Numbered from the stretch's first letter, positions 17,320-26,381 are shown. The stretch: DNA of 64,000 nt from Gallionella sp. (GCA_023229845.1 JALNYK010000002.1:124001-188000), one strand, 5' to 3'. Program-made: numbers and translations. Notes: generated by a model from the sequence alone, not told the origin.

Positions 17320-18433
17320 AGACCTCGACCAGCACCGCGTCGTCCGACAGTCCCTGCCCGTCGCAGTATGCATCCAGCTCCATCCAGATCGCCTCCAGCG
17401 GCAATTGCTCGCGATGGATGCGCGCCAGCAGTCCCTCCAACCTTGTCTGCCCGAACAGCTCCCCGGACGGGGACGCGGCTTCGGTGAGTCCGTCGGTGTA
17501 CTGATAGATGCGTGAGTCGGGCGCGAGGGCTATCTCCGCATGCGGAGCCATGCCGTCTGCCGACTCGACGATACCCAGAGGGAGTCCGGCGGACTTCACC
17601 CGGATCGCTTCATGGGCCGCGCTCAGGCACAGCAAGGGCGGCAGGCCGCAGTTCCACAGCCGCACCTGTTTCTGGTCGGGAGACAGTTCCAGCGCACCGG
17701 CGGCCATGTAGATCTGCGTCGGCAACTGGCGCGACAGCGTGCCGTTCAGTTCCGCGAGGATATGGCCGAGGTCGCGCCCTTCGGCGGTAAGGTGGTAGAA
17801 AATCCAGGAAACCAGCGGCGCGCCGAACGCGGCCGTCAGACCATGTCCGGAGAAATCGCCGACCAGCACATGGTGGCTGCCGTCGGGACGCCGCGCCGAC
17901 AGCACCAGGTCTCCCGCAGTGCGTTCCAGCGACTTCTGGACATGCCGCACCCCGCGGGTATCGAACGGGCTGGCAGAACGCATCCGCGTGACAATGTCTT
18001 CCAGCAGCTCCTTCTCGTCGCTGAGTATCAGGTTCTGCTGTTCCAGCTTGCGCCGGCCCGCGCGCAAGGCCAGCATGTTGCGCGCCCGCGCGGTGAATTC
18101 GGTCTTGTCGATGGGCTTGGTCAGGAAGTCGTTCGCACCGGATTCCAGCGCCTCGTGGCGCACCTCGAGCTGGTCGTTCGCGGTCACCATCAGCACGGGG
18201 ATGTCGGCGCGACCGGGAATCTCGCGGAAGCGGCGCAGGAATTCGATGCCGTCGATTCCCGGCATCATGTAGTCGAGCAACACCAGGTCGGGAACATGAT
18301 CGCCGCACCATGCCAGTCCCTGCGCCGGATCGGTGAAACCGACCGCCTCGCAGCCGTCCAGCTTCGCGATCAGATGGGACAGCAGCGTGACGTTGATCTG
18401 CGTGTCGTCCACCACCAGCACGTTCATCTTCAT
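17306..18433 (-). CDS. Response regulator with SpoIIE-type (PPM) phosphatase output
   Basis: 375 residues. A receiver domain occupies about 1-125 (VLVVDDTQIN; phospho-Asp in VLLDYMMPGIDG; Lys in LTKPIDKTEF). A short coiled coil at about 130-160 leads to a PP2C/SpoIIE phosphatase domain (about 165-372; VLVGDFSGHGLTAAFG, YTDGLTEA). RsbU-like outputs usually dephosphorylate anti-sigma antagonists; no STAS or anti-sigma gene is nearby. GGAGG precedes the ATG. It is the first gene of the operon with the peroxidase-like cytochrome and the hybrid kinase and overlaps the former by 14 bp. Confidence 0.93.
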   Translation of the reverse strand: MKMNVLVVDDTQINVTLLSHLIAKLDGCEAVGFTDPAQGLAWCGDHVPDLVLLDYMMPGIDGIEFLRRFREIPGRADIPVLMVTANDQLEVRHEALESGANDFLTKPIDKTEFTARARNMLALRAGRRKLEQQNLILSDEKELLEDIVTRMRSASPFDTRGVRHVQKSLERTAGDLVLSARRPDGSHHVLVGDFSGHGLTAAFGAPLVSWIFYHLTAEGRDLGHILAELNGTLSRQLPTQIYMAAGALELSPDQKQVRLWNCGLPPLLCLSAAHEAIRVKSAGLPLGIVESADGMAPHAEIALAPDSRIYQYTDGLTEAASPSGELFGQTRLEGLLARIHREQLPLEAIWMELDAYCDGQGLSDDAVLVEVYADA

Positions 18434-18484
18434 GCGCTTCCCTCCGAATTCAAGGCCCGCCGAAAGGCGGTTAACTGTACTGCA

Positions 18485-19117
18485 TCAGCGACGGCGGTGG
18501 CGGATGAATTCGACCAGCGCCGGCAGGAACGAAACGACGATGATGCCGAGAATAATCAGCGTCAGGTTGTCCTTCACCAGCGGGATGTTGCCGAACAGGA
18601 AGCCCGCCACGGAAAGGCCGCCTATCCAGGCGATGCTGCCCAGCGCGCTATACAGCATGAACAAACGGTAACGCATCAGACCGATGCCGGCGACGAACGG
18701 CGCGAAGGTGCGCACGATGGGCAGGAAGCGCGCGAAGATGATGGTCTTGCCGCCGTGCTTCTCGTAGAAGGCGTGGGTCCTGTCGATATGCTCGCGCTTG
18801 ATCAGGCCGTTGGTGCGCTTCAGCAGCTTCATGCCGACCAGCCGGCCTATCCAGTAGTTGGTGTTATCGCCGCCGAACGCCGCGAGCACCAGCAGCGGCA
18901 CCAGCCACTCCAGTTGCAATGCTCCCATGCCGCACAGCGCACCGGCGACGAACAGCAGCGAATCGCCCGGCAGGAACGGCGTGACCACCAGCCCGGTCTC
19001 ACAGAAGATAATCAGGAACAGGATCGCATACACCCACACGCCGTATTCGGCGGTGAGCTTCAGCAAATGTGTGTCCAGATGCAGGACGATGTCGATAAAG
19101 GCGGCAAGCAAATCCAA
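18485..19117 (-). CDS. DedA-family membrane protein
   Basis: 210-residue inner-membrane protein with four to six hydrophobic segments. The opening FLIIFCETGLVVTPFLPGDSLLF, the conserved FGGDNTNYWIGRLVG and the ARFLPIVRTFAPFVAG motif are DedA signatures. DedA/DTT proteins act as lipid scramblases or flippases for undecaprenyl-phosphate or phosphatidylethanolamine recycling and affect membrane potential; which one applies cannot be read here. It stands alone, 51 bp beyond the response-regulator start. Confidence 0.92.
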   Translation of the reverse strand: MDLLAAFIDIVLHLDTHLLKLTAEYGVWVYAILFLIIFCETGLVVTPFLPGDSLLFVAGALCGMGALQLEWLVPLLVLAAFGGDNTNYWIGRLVGMKLLKRTNGLIKREHIDRTHAFYEKHGGKTIIFARFLPIVRTFAPFVAGIGLMRYRLFMLYSALGSIAWIGGLSVAGFLFGNIPLVKDNLTLIILGIIVVSFLPALVEFIRHRRR

Positions 19118-19135
19118 GAGAGCACCTCAGGAACC

Positions 19136-19287
19136 GTCATTCCCGCGCAGGCGGGAATCCAGTCTAAACAAAAATCCCTCCGCAACGCGGAGGACAAAAT
19201 CAAACTGCATGATTAACAAACCCGCTGGATGGCCGTTCCTCGAAACTCGCCGCCAGCGTCTCGTTTTCCCGCCTGCGCGGGAATGAC
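19136..19287. repeat. Palindromic element with GTCATTCCCGC ends
   Basis: GTCATTCCCGCGCAGGCGGG at the left is mirrored by CCCGCCTGCGCGGGAATGAC at the right end, giving about 20-bp terminal inverted repeats around 110 bp of non-coding sequence with a small CCTCCGC/GCGGAGG hairpin. It has the size and form of a non-autonomous MITE/REP element. The element at 20358-20507 is related. Confidence 0.75.
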
Positions 19288-19307
19288 GTGATTTGGAATT
19301 TCGAGTC

Positions 19308-19386
19308 GTAGGTCGGGTTAGCGTAGCGTAACCCGACGTATTGCCTATCCATGTCGGGTTACGGCCTGCGGCCTAACCCGACCTAC
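19308..19386. repeat. GTAGGTCGGG-type palindromic repeat
   Basis: GTAGGTCGGGTTA opens and TAACCCGACCTAC closes a 79-bp palindromic unit with inner inverted copies (GTAACCCGAC / GTCGGGTTAC). It ends nine bases beyond the secF stop codon and could serve as its mRNA 3' structure. Confidence 0.85.
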
Positions 19387-19394
19387 TTCGAATA

Positions 19395-20327
19395 CTACGG
19401 CAGCACTTCTTCCGCTTCGGTCGGCTCCGGCTTGATAAAGTCCTCGCGCGACACGCCGAACATCATCAGCAGCGGGCTGGCGACCAGCACCGAGGAATAG
19501 ATGCTGAACAAAATACCGATGGTCAGCGCCATCGCGAAGTAATGCAGCGTCTCGCCGCCCATCAGCAGCATCGCGCCGACCATCATCTGCGTCGAGCCGT
19601 GGGTGATGATGGTGCGCGACATCGTGCGGGTGATCGCGTTGTCGATGATCTCGGCCACTTCGGCTTTACGCATGGAACGGAAGTTCTCGCGGATACGGTC
19701 GAACACCACAACGGATTCGTTCACCGAATAGCCCAGCACCGCGAGCACCGCGGCCAGCACCGACAGCGAGAACTCCCACTGGAAGAACGCGAAGAAGCCG
19801 AGGATGATCACCACGTCGTGCAGGTTGGCGATGATCGCCGCGAGGCCGAACTTCCATTCGAAGCGCAGCCACAGATAGCCGACGATGCCTAGGGACACCA
19901 GCAACAACGCCATTGCGCCGTTCTCGATCAGATCCTTGCCGACCTGCGGACCGACGAACTCGACGCGGCGCATCTCGACGGTGGCGTCCTGCGCACGCAA
20001 CGATTCCATCACCTGCTCGGAGAGTTTTGCGCCGGCGATGTTCTGCTTCAGCGGCACCTGGATCAGCACGTCCTGGCTGGAGCCGAAGTTCTGCACCAGC
20101 GCGTCCGGCAATCCGGTCGCGGCCATGCGCTCGCGCACCTTGGCGATGTCGGCCGGCTGCGCATAATGCACCTCGATCACCGTGCCGCCGGTGAAGTCCA
20201 CGCCGAAGTTCAGCCCCTTGGTCGCGAGGAAGAACACCGCGAGAAGAAAAGTCACCAGCGAGATCGTGGTGGTGTACTTCCCGTAGCTCATGAACGGGAT
20301 GTCGCGTTTAATCTTGAAGAATTCCAT
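19395..20327 (-). CDS. secF: Protein translocase accessory subunit SecF
   Basis: 310-residue inner-membrane protein of the RND superfamily which, with SecD, uses the proton gradient to pull exported proteins across SecYEG. Six transmembrane helices are visible; the first is at about 18-38, before the periplasmic domain (VDFTGGTVIEVHY). The conserved GYSVNESVVVFDRIRE motif in TM4 and the RTMSRTIITHGST motif are intact. A MITE-like element separates it from secD. Confidence 0.98.
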   Translation of the reverse strand: MEFFKIKRDIPFMSYGKYTTTISLVTFLLAVFFLATKGLNFGVDFTGGTVIEVHYAQPADIAKVRERMAATGLPDALVQNFGSSQDVLIQVPLKQNIAGAKLSEQVMESLRAQDATVEMRRVEFVGPQVGKDLIENGAMALLLVSLGIVGYLWLRFEWKFGLAAIIANLHDVVIILGFFAFFQWEFSLSVLAAVLAVLGYSVNESVVVFDRIRENFRSMRKAEVAEIIDNAITRTMSRTIITHGSTQMMVGAMLLMGGETLHYFAMALTIGILFSIYSSVLVASPLLMMFGVSREDFIKPEPTEAEEVLP

Positions 20328-20357
20328 TTCAGTTTCCCCTGAATAAAACCAGATAAT

Positions 20358-20507
20358 CCATTAGGCCGTCATACCGGCGAAGGCCGGTATCCAGCAATCA
20401 AAACACTCCGCGAAGCGGACAAAGCCAATGTATGGGCCCGCTTACGCGGGAATTTGTTAATCATCTGGATTCCGGCCTTCGCCGGAATGACGTATCTTTT
20501 CTAATGG
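20358..20507. mobile_element. 150-bp MITE-like element between secD and secF
   Basis: CCATTAG (20358-20364) and CTAATGG (20501-20507) are terminal inverted repeats. Inside them GTCATaCCGGCGAAGGCCGG is mirrored by CCGGCCTTCGCCGGaATGAC. No coding capacity is present. It shares the GTCAT-CCGG architecture with 19136-19287. A short GGGC/GCCC palindrome follows at about 20531-20555. Confidence 0.7.
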
Positions 20508-20559
20508 ACAATCCGGGATAAAACAACCGTAGTCGGGCAGAGCCCGCCCTACCCTTTTG

Positions 20560-22371
20560 TCAGCCTATCGCCACCTTGTTCAATCGCGCCTTGCGACCAT
20601 AGATGATGTTCACCAGCGCGCGCGACACTAGGATCGCGCTGAACATCGAGGTCAGGATGCCCAGGCACAGCACCACCGCGAAGCCCTTGATCGGACCGGA
20701 GCCGAACATGAACAGCGCGACGCCGGCGATCAGCGTGGTGACGTTGGAGTCGAGAATGGTGCCCCATGCACGGTCGTAGCCCGCGTGGATCGCCGCCTGC
20801 GGCGTGACGCCGTTGCGCAGCTCCTCGCGGATGCGCTCGTTGATCAGCACGTTCGCGTCGATCGCCATGCCCAGCGTCAGCGCGATGCCCGCCATGCCCG
20901 GCAGCGTCAGCGTCGCCTGCAGCATCGACAGCAAGGCCACCAGCAGCAGCAGGTTCGCGCCCAGCGCCAGCACCGAGATCGTGCCGAACATCAGGTAATA
21001 GGCGACCATAAACACCGCGATCATCATGAAGCCGATCTTGGTGGAATCGAAACCGCGGGTGATATTTTCCGCGCCCAGGCTGGGACCGACGGTGCGCTCT
21101 TCGACGATCTCCATCGGTGCGGCCAGCGCGCCTGCGCGCAGCAGCAGCGCGGTGTCCTGCGCCTCGACGGTGTTCATCTGGCCGCTGATCTGCACGCGGC
21201 CGCCGCCGATTTCCTCGCGTATCACCGGCGCGGTGACGACCTCGCCACGGCCCTTTTCGAACAGGATGATCGCCATGCGCTTGCCGACGTTCTCGCGCGT
21301 CGCTTCCTTGAATTTGCGCGCACCTACGCTATCCAGATTGATGTGCACCGCCGCCTCGTTGGTGCGGTTGTCGAAACCGGGCTGCGCGTCGTTGATGCGC
21401 TCGCCGGTCAGGATCACCTGCTTCTTCACCAGCAGCATCCGGCCTTCGCGATCCTTAAACATGTCGGTGCCGAACGGTGCGGCCGCCCCCGGAACGGCCT
21501 GATGCTCCTCGTCCACCATGCGCACTTCCAGTGTCGCAGTACGACCGAGGATGTCCTTGGCACGTGCAGTGTCCTGCACGCCCGGCAACTGCACCACGAC
21601 ACGGTCCGCACCCTGCTGCTGGATCACCGGCTCGGCTACGCCCAGTTCGTTGACGCGGTTGCGCAGCGTCAACAGGTTCTGCTGAATCGCGGAATCCTGA
21701 ATGCGGCGCTCGGCTTCCGGCTTCAGCGTCGCGCGCAACAGGAATTCGCCCCCCTCGTCCTTGTCGACCAGCGCGTAATCGGCGAAACGCTGCTTGATCT
21801 CGGCCTCGCCCTTGGCGCGCGCATCGGCGTCGCGGAAGCGCACCACCAGATCGTTACCGTCGCGGGTCACACCGGCATAGGCGAGATTCTGCTCGCGCAA
21901 TGCGCTACGGATATCGCCCGTCGCCGCTTCCAGCGCCTTGTCCAGCGCGGCCTTCATGTCCACCTGCAACAGGAAATGCACACCGCCACGCAAGTCCAGA
22001 CCGAGATACATCGGCAGCGCATGCAGATCCGTCAGCCATTGCGGCGAACGCGACAGCAGGTTCAACGCAGCCATGTAATCGTCGCCCAGTTGCGCGACCA
22101 GCACGTCTTTGGCCTTGAGCTGTTCGTCGGTCCCGGCGAAGCGCGCCTTGACACTATTGCCGTCCAGCGCGACCACTTCGGGATGCAGCCCCGCATCCTT
22201 GAGGATGCCCTCGATGCGCGCTTGCAGCGCCTCGTCCGCCTTCAGGCTGGCGCGCAACGGCTGCACTTGCACCGCGGGCGACTCGCCATAAAAATTCGGC
22301 AGGGTATAGATCAGACCGGCCAGCAGCACGGCCAGGATCAACAGGTATTTCCACAGGGGATAGCGGTTCAT
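20560..22371 (-). CDS. secD: Protein translocase accessory subunit SecD
   Basis: 603 residues from ATG 22369-22371 (GAGG five bases upstream; MNRYPLWKYLLILAVLLAG is the normal SecD start). A first transmembrane helix is followed by a large periplasmic domain with P1 features (LGLDLRGGVHFLLQVD, about residues 115-130) and five C-terminal helices carrying GMAIDANVLINERIREEL, the SecD/SecF proton-relay motif. Partner of SecF and YajC. A hairpin lies between yajC and this gene. Confidence 0.98.
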   Translation of the reverse strand: MNRYPLWKYLLILAVLLAGLIYTLPNFYGESPAVQVQPLRASLKADEALQARIEGILKDAGLHPEVVALDGNSVKARFAGTDEQLKAKDVLVAQLGDDYMAALNLLSRSPQWLTDLHALPMYLGLDLRGGVHFLLQVDMKAALDKALEAATGDIRSALREQNLAYAGVTRDGNDLVVRFRDADARAKGEAEIKQRFADYALVDKDEGGEFLLRATLKPEAERRIQDSAIQQNLLTLRNRVNELGVAEPVIQQQGADRVVVQLPGVQDTARAKDILGRTATLEVRMVDEEHQAVPGAAAPFGTDMFKDREGRMLLVKKQVILTGERINDAQPGFDNRTNEAAVHINLDSVGARKFKEATRENVGKRMAIILFEKGRGEVVTAPVIREEIGGGRVQISGQMNTVEAQDTALLLRAGALAAPMEIVEERTVGPSLGAENITRGFDSTKIGFMMIAVFMVAYYLMFGTISVLALGANLLLLVALLSMLQATLTLPGMAGIALTLGMAIDANVLINERIREELRNGVTPQAAIHAGYDRAWGTILDSNVTTLIAGVALFMFGSGPIKGFAVVLCLGILTSMFSAILVSRALVNIIYGRKARLNKVAIG

Positions 22372-22382
22372 GGCGACCTCAC

Positions 22383-22417
22383 AAAAACCGCCGCACTGCA
22401 AAAGCGCAGCCGGCGGT
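22383..22417 (-). terminator. Hairpin with U-tract between yajC and secD
   Basis: Read on the minus strand, ACCGCCGGCTGCGC, a short TTTT loop and GCAGTGCGGCGGT are followed by TTTTT. The stem is imperfect in the middle. It probably acts as an attenuator, giving more YajC than SecD. Confidence 0.6.
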
Positions 22418-22437
22418 CTTCCTCGCGTTGGGATGTA

Positions 22438-22764
22438 TTACTTGATGGACTTGATCGTGCCCTTGGGCAGCACGTTCTGGATCGCGGCCTTCTGCACCGT
22501 CACGACGACGTTCTCGGCGATTTCGATGCCAGCATATTCTTCATATACCTTGCTCACGGTGCCGACTTCGCCGCCGACGGTGATGACTTCGTCGCCGCGC
22601 TGCAGCGCCTCGACCATCGCCTTGTGTTCCTTGGCGCGCTTGCTCTGCGGGCGCAACACGAGGAAATAGAACACCGCGACCAGCGCGATCAGCGGCAAGA
22701 ATTCCATGAAACCCGCTTGCGGTGCAGCGGCAGCGGACTCGGCGTAGGCATTGCTGATGAACAT
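22438..22764 (-). CDS. yajC: Preprotein translocase subunit YajC
   Basis: 108 residues with one transmembrane helix (FMEFLPLIALVAVFYFLVLR, about 19-38) followed by a cytoplasmic domain with the family stretch RPQSKRAKEHKAMVEALQRG and GDEVITVGGEVGTV. It binds SecDF. The position between tgt and secD is the normal order. Confidence 0.97.
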   Translation of the reverse strand: MFISNAYAESAAAAPQAGFMEFLPLIALVAVFYFLVLRPQSKRAKEHKAMVEALQRGDEVITVGGEVGTVSKVYEEYAGIEIAENVVVTVQKAAIQNVLPKGTIKSIK

Positions 22765-22820
22765 CTTTTAAATCTCCGAAAGTAATGAAACGAAAGGCGG
22801 GCATTCTAGCATGAAGGTTG

Positions 22821-23930
22821 TTACAACTTGCCCCCGCCGGCGCGCATCCGTTTGAAACGCTCCACGAATTCCGCAAACGCATCCGCCTCGATAGACGCGC
22901 GGATGTCGCGCATCAGGTCCTGGTAGTAATGCAGGTTGTGGATGGTGTTCAACCGCGCGCCGAGGATTTCGCCGAGACGGTGCAGGTGATGCAGGTAGGC
23001 GCGGCTGAAGTTGCGGCAGGTGTAGCAACTGCAATCCGCATCCAGCGGACTGGTGTCCATGCGGTATTGCGCGTTCTTGATGCGCACGTCGCCGTGACGC
23101 GTGAACAGGTGGCCGTTGCGCGCGTTGCGCGTGGGCATCACACAGTCGAACATGTCGATGCCCTGCGACACCGCCGCGACGATGTCCTCCGGCGTGCCCA
23201 CACCCATCAGGTAGCGCGGTTTGTCGGCAGGCAACTGCGGCGCGGTGTGGGTCAAGATGCGCAGCATGTCGTCCTTGGGCTCGCCCACCGACAGGCCGCC
23301 GATGGCGTAGCCGTCGAAGCCGATGTTGGTGAGTCCCGCGAGCGATTCGTCGCGCAGATGCTCGTGCATACCGCCCTGCACGATGCCGAACAGCGCGTTG
23401 GGATTGCCCTCGTGGCCGCGCTTGCTGCGCTCGGCCCAGCCCAGCGACATGCGCATCGACTCGCCCGCGACCCGCTCGTCCGCCGGATAAGGCGTGCACT
23501 CGTCGAAGATCATCACGATGTCGGAATTCAGCACCTTCTGGATGCGCATCGACTCTTCCGGCGACAGGAAGCATTTGTCGCCGTTCACCGGCGACCGGAA
23601 CTCCACGCCGCCGCCGGTGATCTTGCGCAACGCGCCCAGGCTGAACACCTGGAAGCCGCCGGAGTCGGTCAGTATCGGACCGTCCCAACCCATGAAGCGA
23701 TGCAGCCCGCCATGCGCCTCGATCACGTCGAGTCCGGGCCGCAGCCACAGGTGGAAGGTATTGCCCAGCACGATATGAGCATCGATGTCACGCAGCTCGG
23801 CGGGCGACATCGCCTTCACCGTGCCGTAGGTTCCCACCGGCATAAAGGCCGGCGTTTCAACTTTGCCGTGGGCAAGTTGCAGAGTGCCGCGGCGGGCGAG
23901 ACCGTCGCGATTATGTAAATGAAATTCCAT
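22821..23930 (-). CDS. tgt: tRNA-guanine transglycosylase
   Basis: 369-residue enzyme that exchanges guanine 34 of GUN-anticodon tRNAs for preQ1. Catalytic and binding motifs are visible: LTDSGGFQVFSLG (about 87-99), GGLSVGEPKDDM (about 228), the nucleophile Asp in FDCVMPTRNARNG (about 262), and the zinc site CSCYTCRNFSRAYLHHL (about 300-317). The length is typical. QueA, acting after it in queuosine synthesis, is encoded upstream on the same strand with nfeD and an SPFH gene between them. Confidence 0.98.
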   Translation of the reverse strand: MEFHLHNRDGLARRGTLQLAHGKVETPAFMPVGTYGTVKAMSPAELRDIDAHIVLGNTFHLWLRPGLDVIEAHGGLHRFMGWDGPILTDSGGFQVFSLGALRKITGGGVEFRSPVNGDKCFLSPEESMRIQKVLNSDIVMIFDECTPYPADERVAGESMRMSLGWAERSKRGHEGNPNALFGIVQGGMHEHLRDESLAGLTNIGFDGYAIGGLSVGEPKDDMLRILTHTAPQLPADKPRYLMGVGTPEDIVAAVSQGIDMFDCVMPTRNARNGHLFTRHGDVRIKNAQYRMDTSPLDADCSCYTCRNFSRAYLHHLHRLGEILGARLNTIHNLHYYQDLMRDIRASIEADAFAEFVERFKRMRAGGGKL

Positions 23931-23940
23931 TATTAACCTT

Positions 23941-24846
23941 TTATTTCTGCGCCTTAACGATACTCATTGCCGTCGCCACCATACCGCCCATGTCGGCGAG
24001 GTTGCCGGGCAGGATGAGGGTGTTACCTTCCTTGGCGACATTGGCGAAGGCTTCGACGTATTTTTCCGCGACCTTGAGATTGACCGCATTCATGCCGCCG
24101 GGCGCTTCGATGGCATCGGCCACCATGCGGATGGCTTGTGCGGTGGCGGAAGCCACGGCCTTGATCGCCTCGGCCTCGCCTTGGGCATTGTTGATCGCGG
24201 CCTGTTTCTCGCCTTCGGAACGCTGAATGAAGGCTTCGCGCTCGCCGGTGGCGATGTTGATCTGCTCCTGCTTACGTCCTTCCGATGCGGCGATCAGGGC
24301 GCGCTTCTCGCGCTCGGCAGTGATCTGCGCCTGCATGGCATGCAGGATTTCCTTGGGCGGGGTGAGGTCCTTGATCTCGTAACGCAGCACTTTTACGCCC
24401 CAACTGGTCGCCGCCTCATCCAGCGCCGCAACGACGGCGCGATTAATGTCGTCGCGCTCTTCGAAGGTCTTGTCCAGCTCCATCTTGCCGATCACCGAAC
24501 GCAAGGTAGTCTGAGCAAGTTGGGTGATCGCCATGATGTAATTGCTGGTGCCGTAGGACGCCAGCCTGGGATCGGTCACCTGGAAATACAGGATGCCGTC
24601 CACTTGCAACTGGGTGTTGTCCTTGGTGATACAGACCTGGCTGGGCACATCCAGCGGCACTTCCTTGAGCATGTGTTTGTATGCGACACGGTCGATGAAG
24701 GGAATAACGATATTCAGCCCCGGCGACAATGCGGCATGAAAACGTCCCAGACGCTCGACCACCCAGGAGTTTTGCTGCGGCACAACCTTAAGCGCCTGAA
24801 CGGCAAAAATACCGGCTGCGACCAAAATTAAAAATGCGATTTCCAT
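23941..24846 (-). CDS. SPFH/stomatin-family protein (QmcA-like)
   Basis: 301 residues. An N-terminal hydrophobic segment (FLILVAAGIFAVQAL) anchors it, followed by the SPFH/band-7 domain (about 20-180; VPQQNSWVVERLGRFHAALSPG) and a long Ala/Glu/Lys coiled coil (about 185-250; AEREKRALIAASEGRKQEQ). SPFH proteins oligomerise into membrane microdomain rings. It is paired with an NfeD protein immediately upstream, the usual partner in bacteria. Confidence 0.95.
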   Translation of the reverse strand: MEIAFLILVAAGIFAVQALKVVPQQNSWVVERLGRFHAALSPGLNIVIPFIDRVAYKHMLKEVPLDVPSQVCITKDNTQLQVDGILYFQVTDPRLASYGTSNYIMAITQLAQTTLRSVIGKMELDKTFEERDDINRAVVAALDEAATSWGVKVLRYEIKDLTPPKEILHAMQAQITAEREKRALIAASEGRKQEQINIATGEREAFIQRSEGEKQAAINNAQGEAEAIKAVASATAQAIRMVADAIEAPGGMNAVNLKVAEKYVEAFANVAKEGNTLILPGNLADMGGMVATAMSIVKAQK

Positions 24847-24855
24847 GATTCCTCC

Positions 24856-25272
24856 TTAAGGTTTCTGCTGCGTCAGAACAAGCTTCGAACCTTGCACCGC
24901 CTTGATATACAGAGGCACATCACGCGAAGTGACGACATTCTCCGGCTGTGCATCCCAGTCCGCGCCACGATAATGCACCCGTGCCGAACCATCTTCATTC
25001 CATGCGATTACCTTCACTGGCTGGCCGATGTCGAAGCTGTCATTTTTTTCCTCCACAGGCTGGGTAATTTTGCTGCGGCGCAGAATCAGGATTCCGATGA
25101 CCGCAGCGATTCCAGCCAGCGTAAGCTGCCAAACCAATCCCAGCCCCGCCAACGCGGCTACGCCCCCCAAGGCCACGGCAATGGATAGCACCAGCATGTA
25201 AAACGTGCCGCTCACCATCTCTAATCCCAACAAGATTAAAGCCAGTGCCAACCAGTATGCGTACGGTGCCAT
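24856..25272 (-). CDS. NfeD-family membrane protein
   Basis: 138-residue short-type NfeD. Three hydrophobic segments lie at about 4-75, followed by a C-terminal OB-fold (about 85-138; GQPVKVIAWNEDGSARVHYR, GADWDAQ). It lacks the ClpP-like protease half of long NfeD proteins. The ten-base gap to the SPFH gene indicates co-transcription and joint action at the membrane. Confidence 0.92.
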   Translation of the reverse strand: MAPYAYWLALALILLGLEMVSGTFYMLVLSIAVALGGVAALAGLGLVWQLTLAGIAAVIGILILRRSKITQPVEEKNDSFDIGQPVKVIAWNEDGSARVHYRGADWDAQPENVVTSRDVPLYIKAVQGSKLVLTQQKP

Positions 25273-25323
25273 TTTGTTTCCTTTCTGCGGCTGCGATGAG
25301 GTCTATGCTAGCAGCATTCAATC

Positions 25324-26343
25324 TCATTCTCTTTCGATCAGCATCGCATCCCCGTAACTGAAGAAGCGATATTCCTTGTCCACCGCATGGCGGTAGGCCG
25401 CCAGCATGCTCTCCATGCCGCCGAAGGCGCACACCAGCATCAGCAGCGTGGACTTCGGCAGGTGGAAATTGGTCAGCAGCACGTCCACCACGTTGAATCG
25501 GTAACCCGGCGTGATGAAGATGCGCGTCTCGCCCGAGCCAGCCTTCAGCTCGCCACTCGCCGCAGCACTCTCCAGCGCGCGCAGGCTGGTCGTGCCGACC
25601 GAGACCACGCGTCCGCCCGCGGCGCGCGCAGCAGCGATGGCATCCACTGTTTCCTGCGGAATTTCGTAACGCTCGCTGTGCATCGCGTGCTCATGGATGT
25701 TCTCGGCGCGCACTGGCTGGAACGTGCCCGCGCCGACATGCAGCGTGACATAGGCGAGCGCAGCACCCTGGTCGCGCAAGGCTTGCAGCATCGCATCGTC
25801 GAAATGCAGTCCCGCAGTGGGTGCGGCCACCGCGCCTGCCTCGCGCGCGAATACGGTCTGGTAGCGCTGCTCGTCATCGTCGCCCGCCACATGGGTGATA
25901 TAGGGCGGCAACGGCAGACGTCCGTAGCGTTCCAGCAAGTCCAGCACCGGCTCTTCGTTCAAAAAGCGCAGATGGAAGAACTCGCCCTCGCGTCCCAGCA
26001 CCTCGACCGGCAGCACATCGCACAGCATCAGCCTCGCGCCCGCCTTGGGCGACTTGCTGGCGCGCATCTGCACCAGCACTTCGTGCTCGTTCAGCACGCG
26101 CTCGACCAGCACTTCGACCTTGCCACCGGTCTCTTTCTCGCCGAACAAGCGCGCCTTGATGACGCGGGTGTCGTTCAACACCAGCACGTCGTTCGGGCGA
26201 ATGAAGCGCAACAGGTCGGTAAATCGGCAATCTTCCAGCGAGCCATCGTGCGCATAAAGCAAACGGCTAGAGCCTCGAATCTCAGGCGGATACTGCGCGA
26301 TCAGGTGCTCGGGCAGGACAAAATCGAATTTTTCGGTACGCAT
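25324..26343 (-). CDS. queA: S-adenosylmethionine:tRNA ribosyltransferase-isomerase QueA
   Basis: 339 residues from ATG 26341-26343 (MRTEKFDFVLPEHLIAQYP is the standard start). It transfers the ribosyl moiety of SAM to preQ1-modified tRNA, giving epoxyqueuosine. Motifs LVLNDTRVIKARLFG, APTAGLHFD, YVTLHVGAGTFQPVR and NFHLPKSTLLMLV are present. It is the first gene of the minus-strand group leading to tgt and sec genes, and diverges from the tRNA-Leu gene. Confidence 0.98.
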   Translation of the reverse strand: MRTEKFDFVLPEHLIAQYPPEIRGSSRLLYAHDGSLEDCRFTDLLRFIRPNDVLVLNDTRVIKARLFGEKETGGKVEVLVERVLNEHEVLVQMRASKSPKAGARLMLCDVLPVEVLGREGEFFHLRFLNEEPVLDLLERYGRLPLPPYITHVAGDDDEQRYQTVFAREAGAVAAPTAGLHFDDAMLQALRDQGAALAYVTLHVGAGTFQPVRAENIHEHAMHSERYEIPQETVDAIAAARAAGGRVVSVGTTSLRALESAAASGELKAGSGETRIFITPGYRFNVVDVLLTNFHLPKSTLLMLVCAFGGMESMLAAYRHAVDKEYRFFSYGDAMLIERE

Positions 26344-26381
26344 GAACAACAGTGGAAAGCTTGGTGAGGGCGCGATTGTAG

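Noticed and set aside
20785..22785. 666-codon plus-strand frame opposite secD and yajC
   Set aside because: Antisense to two clearly conserved genes; its translation is His/Arg/Gln-rich without motifs.
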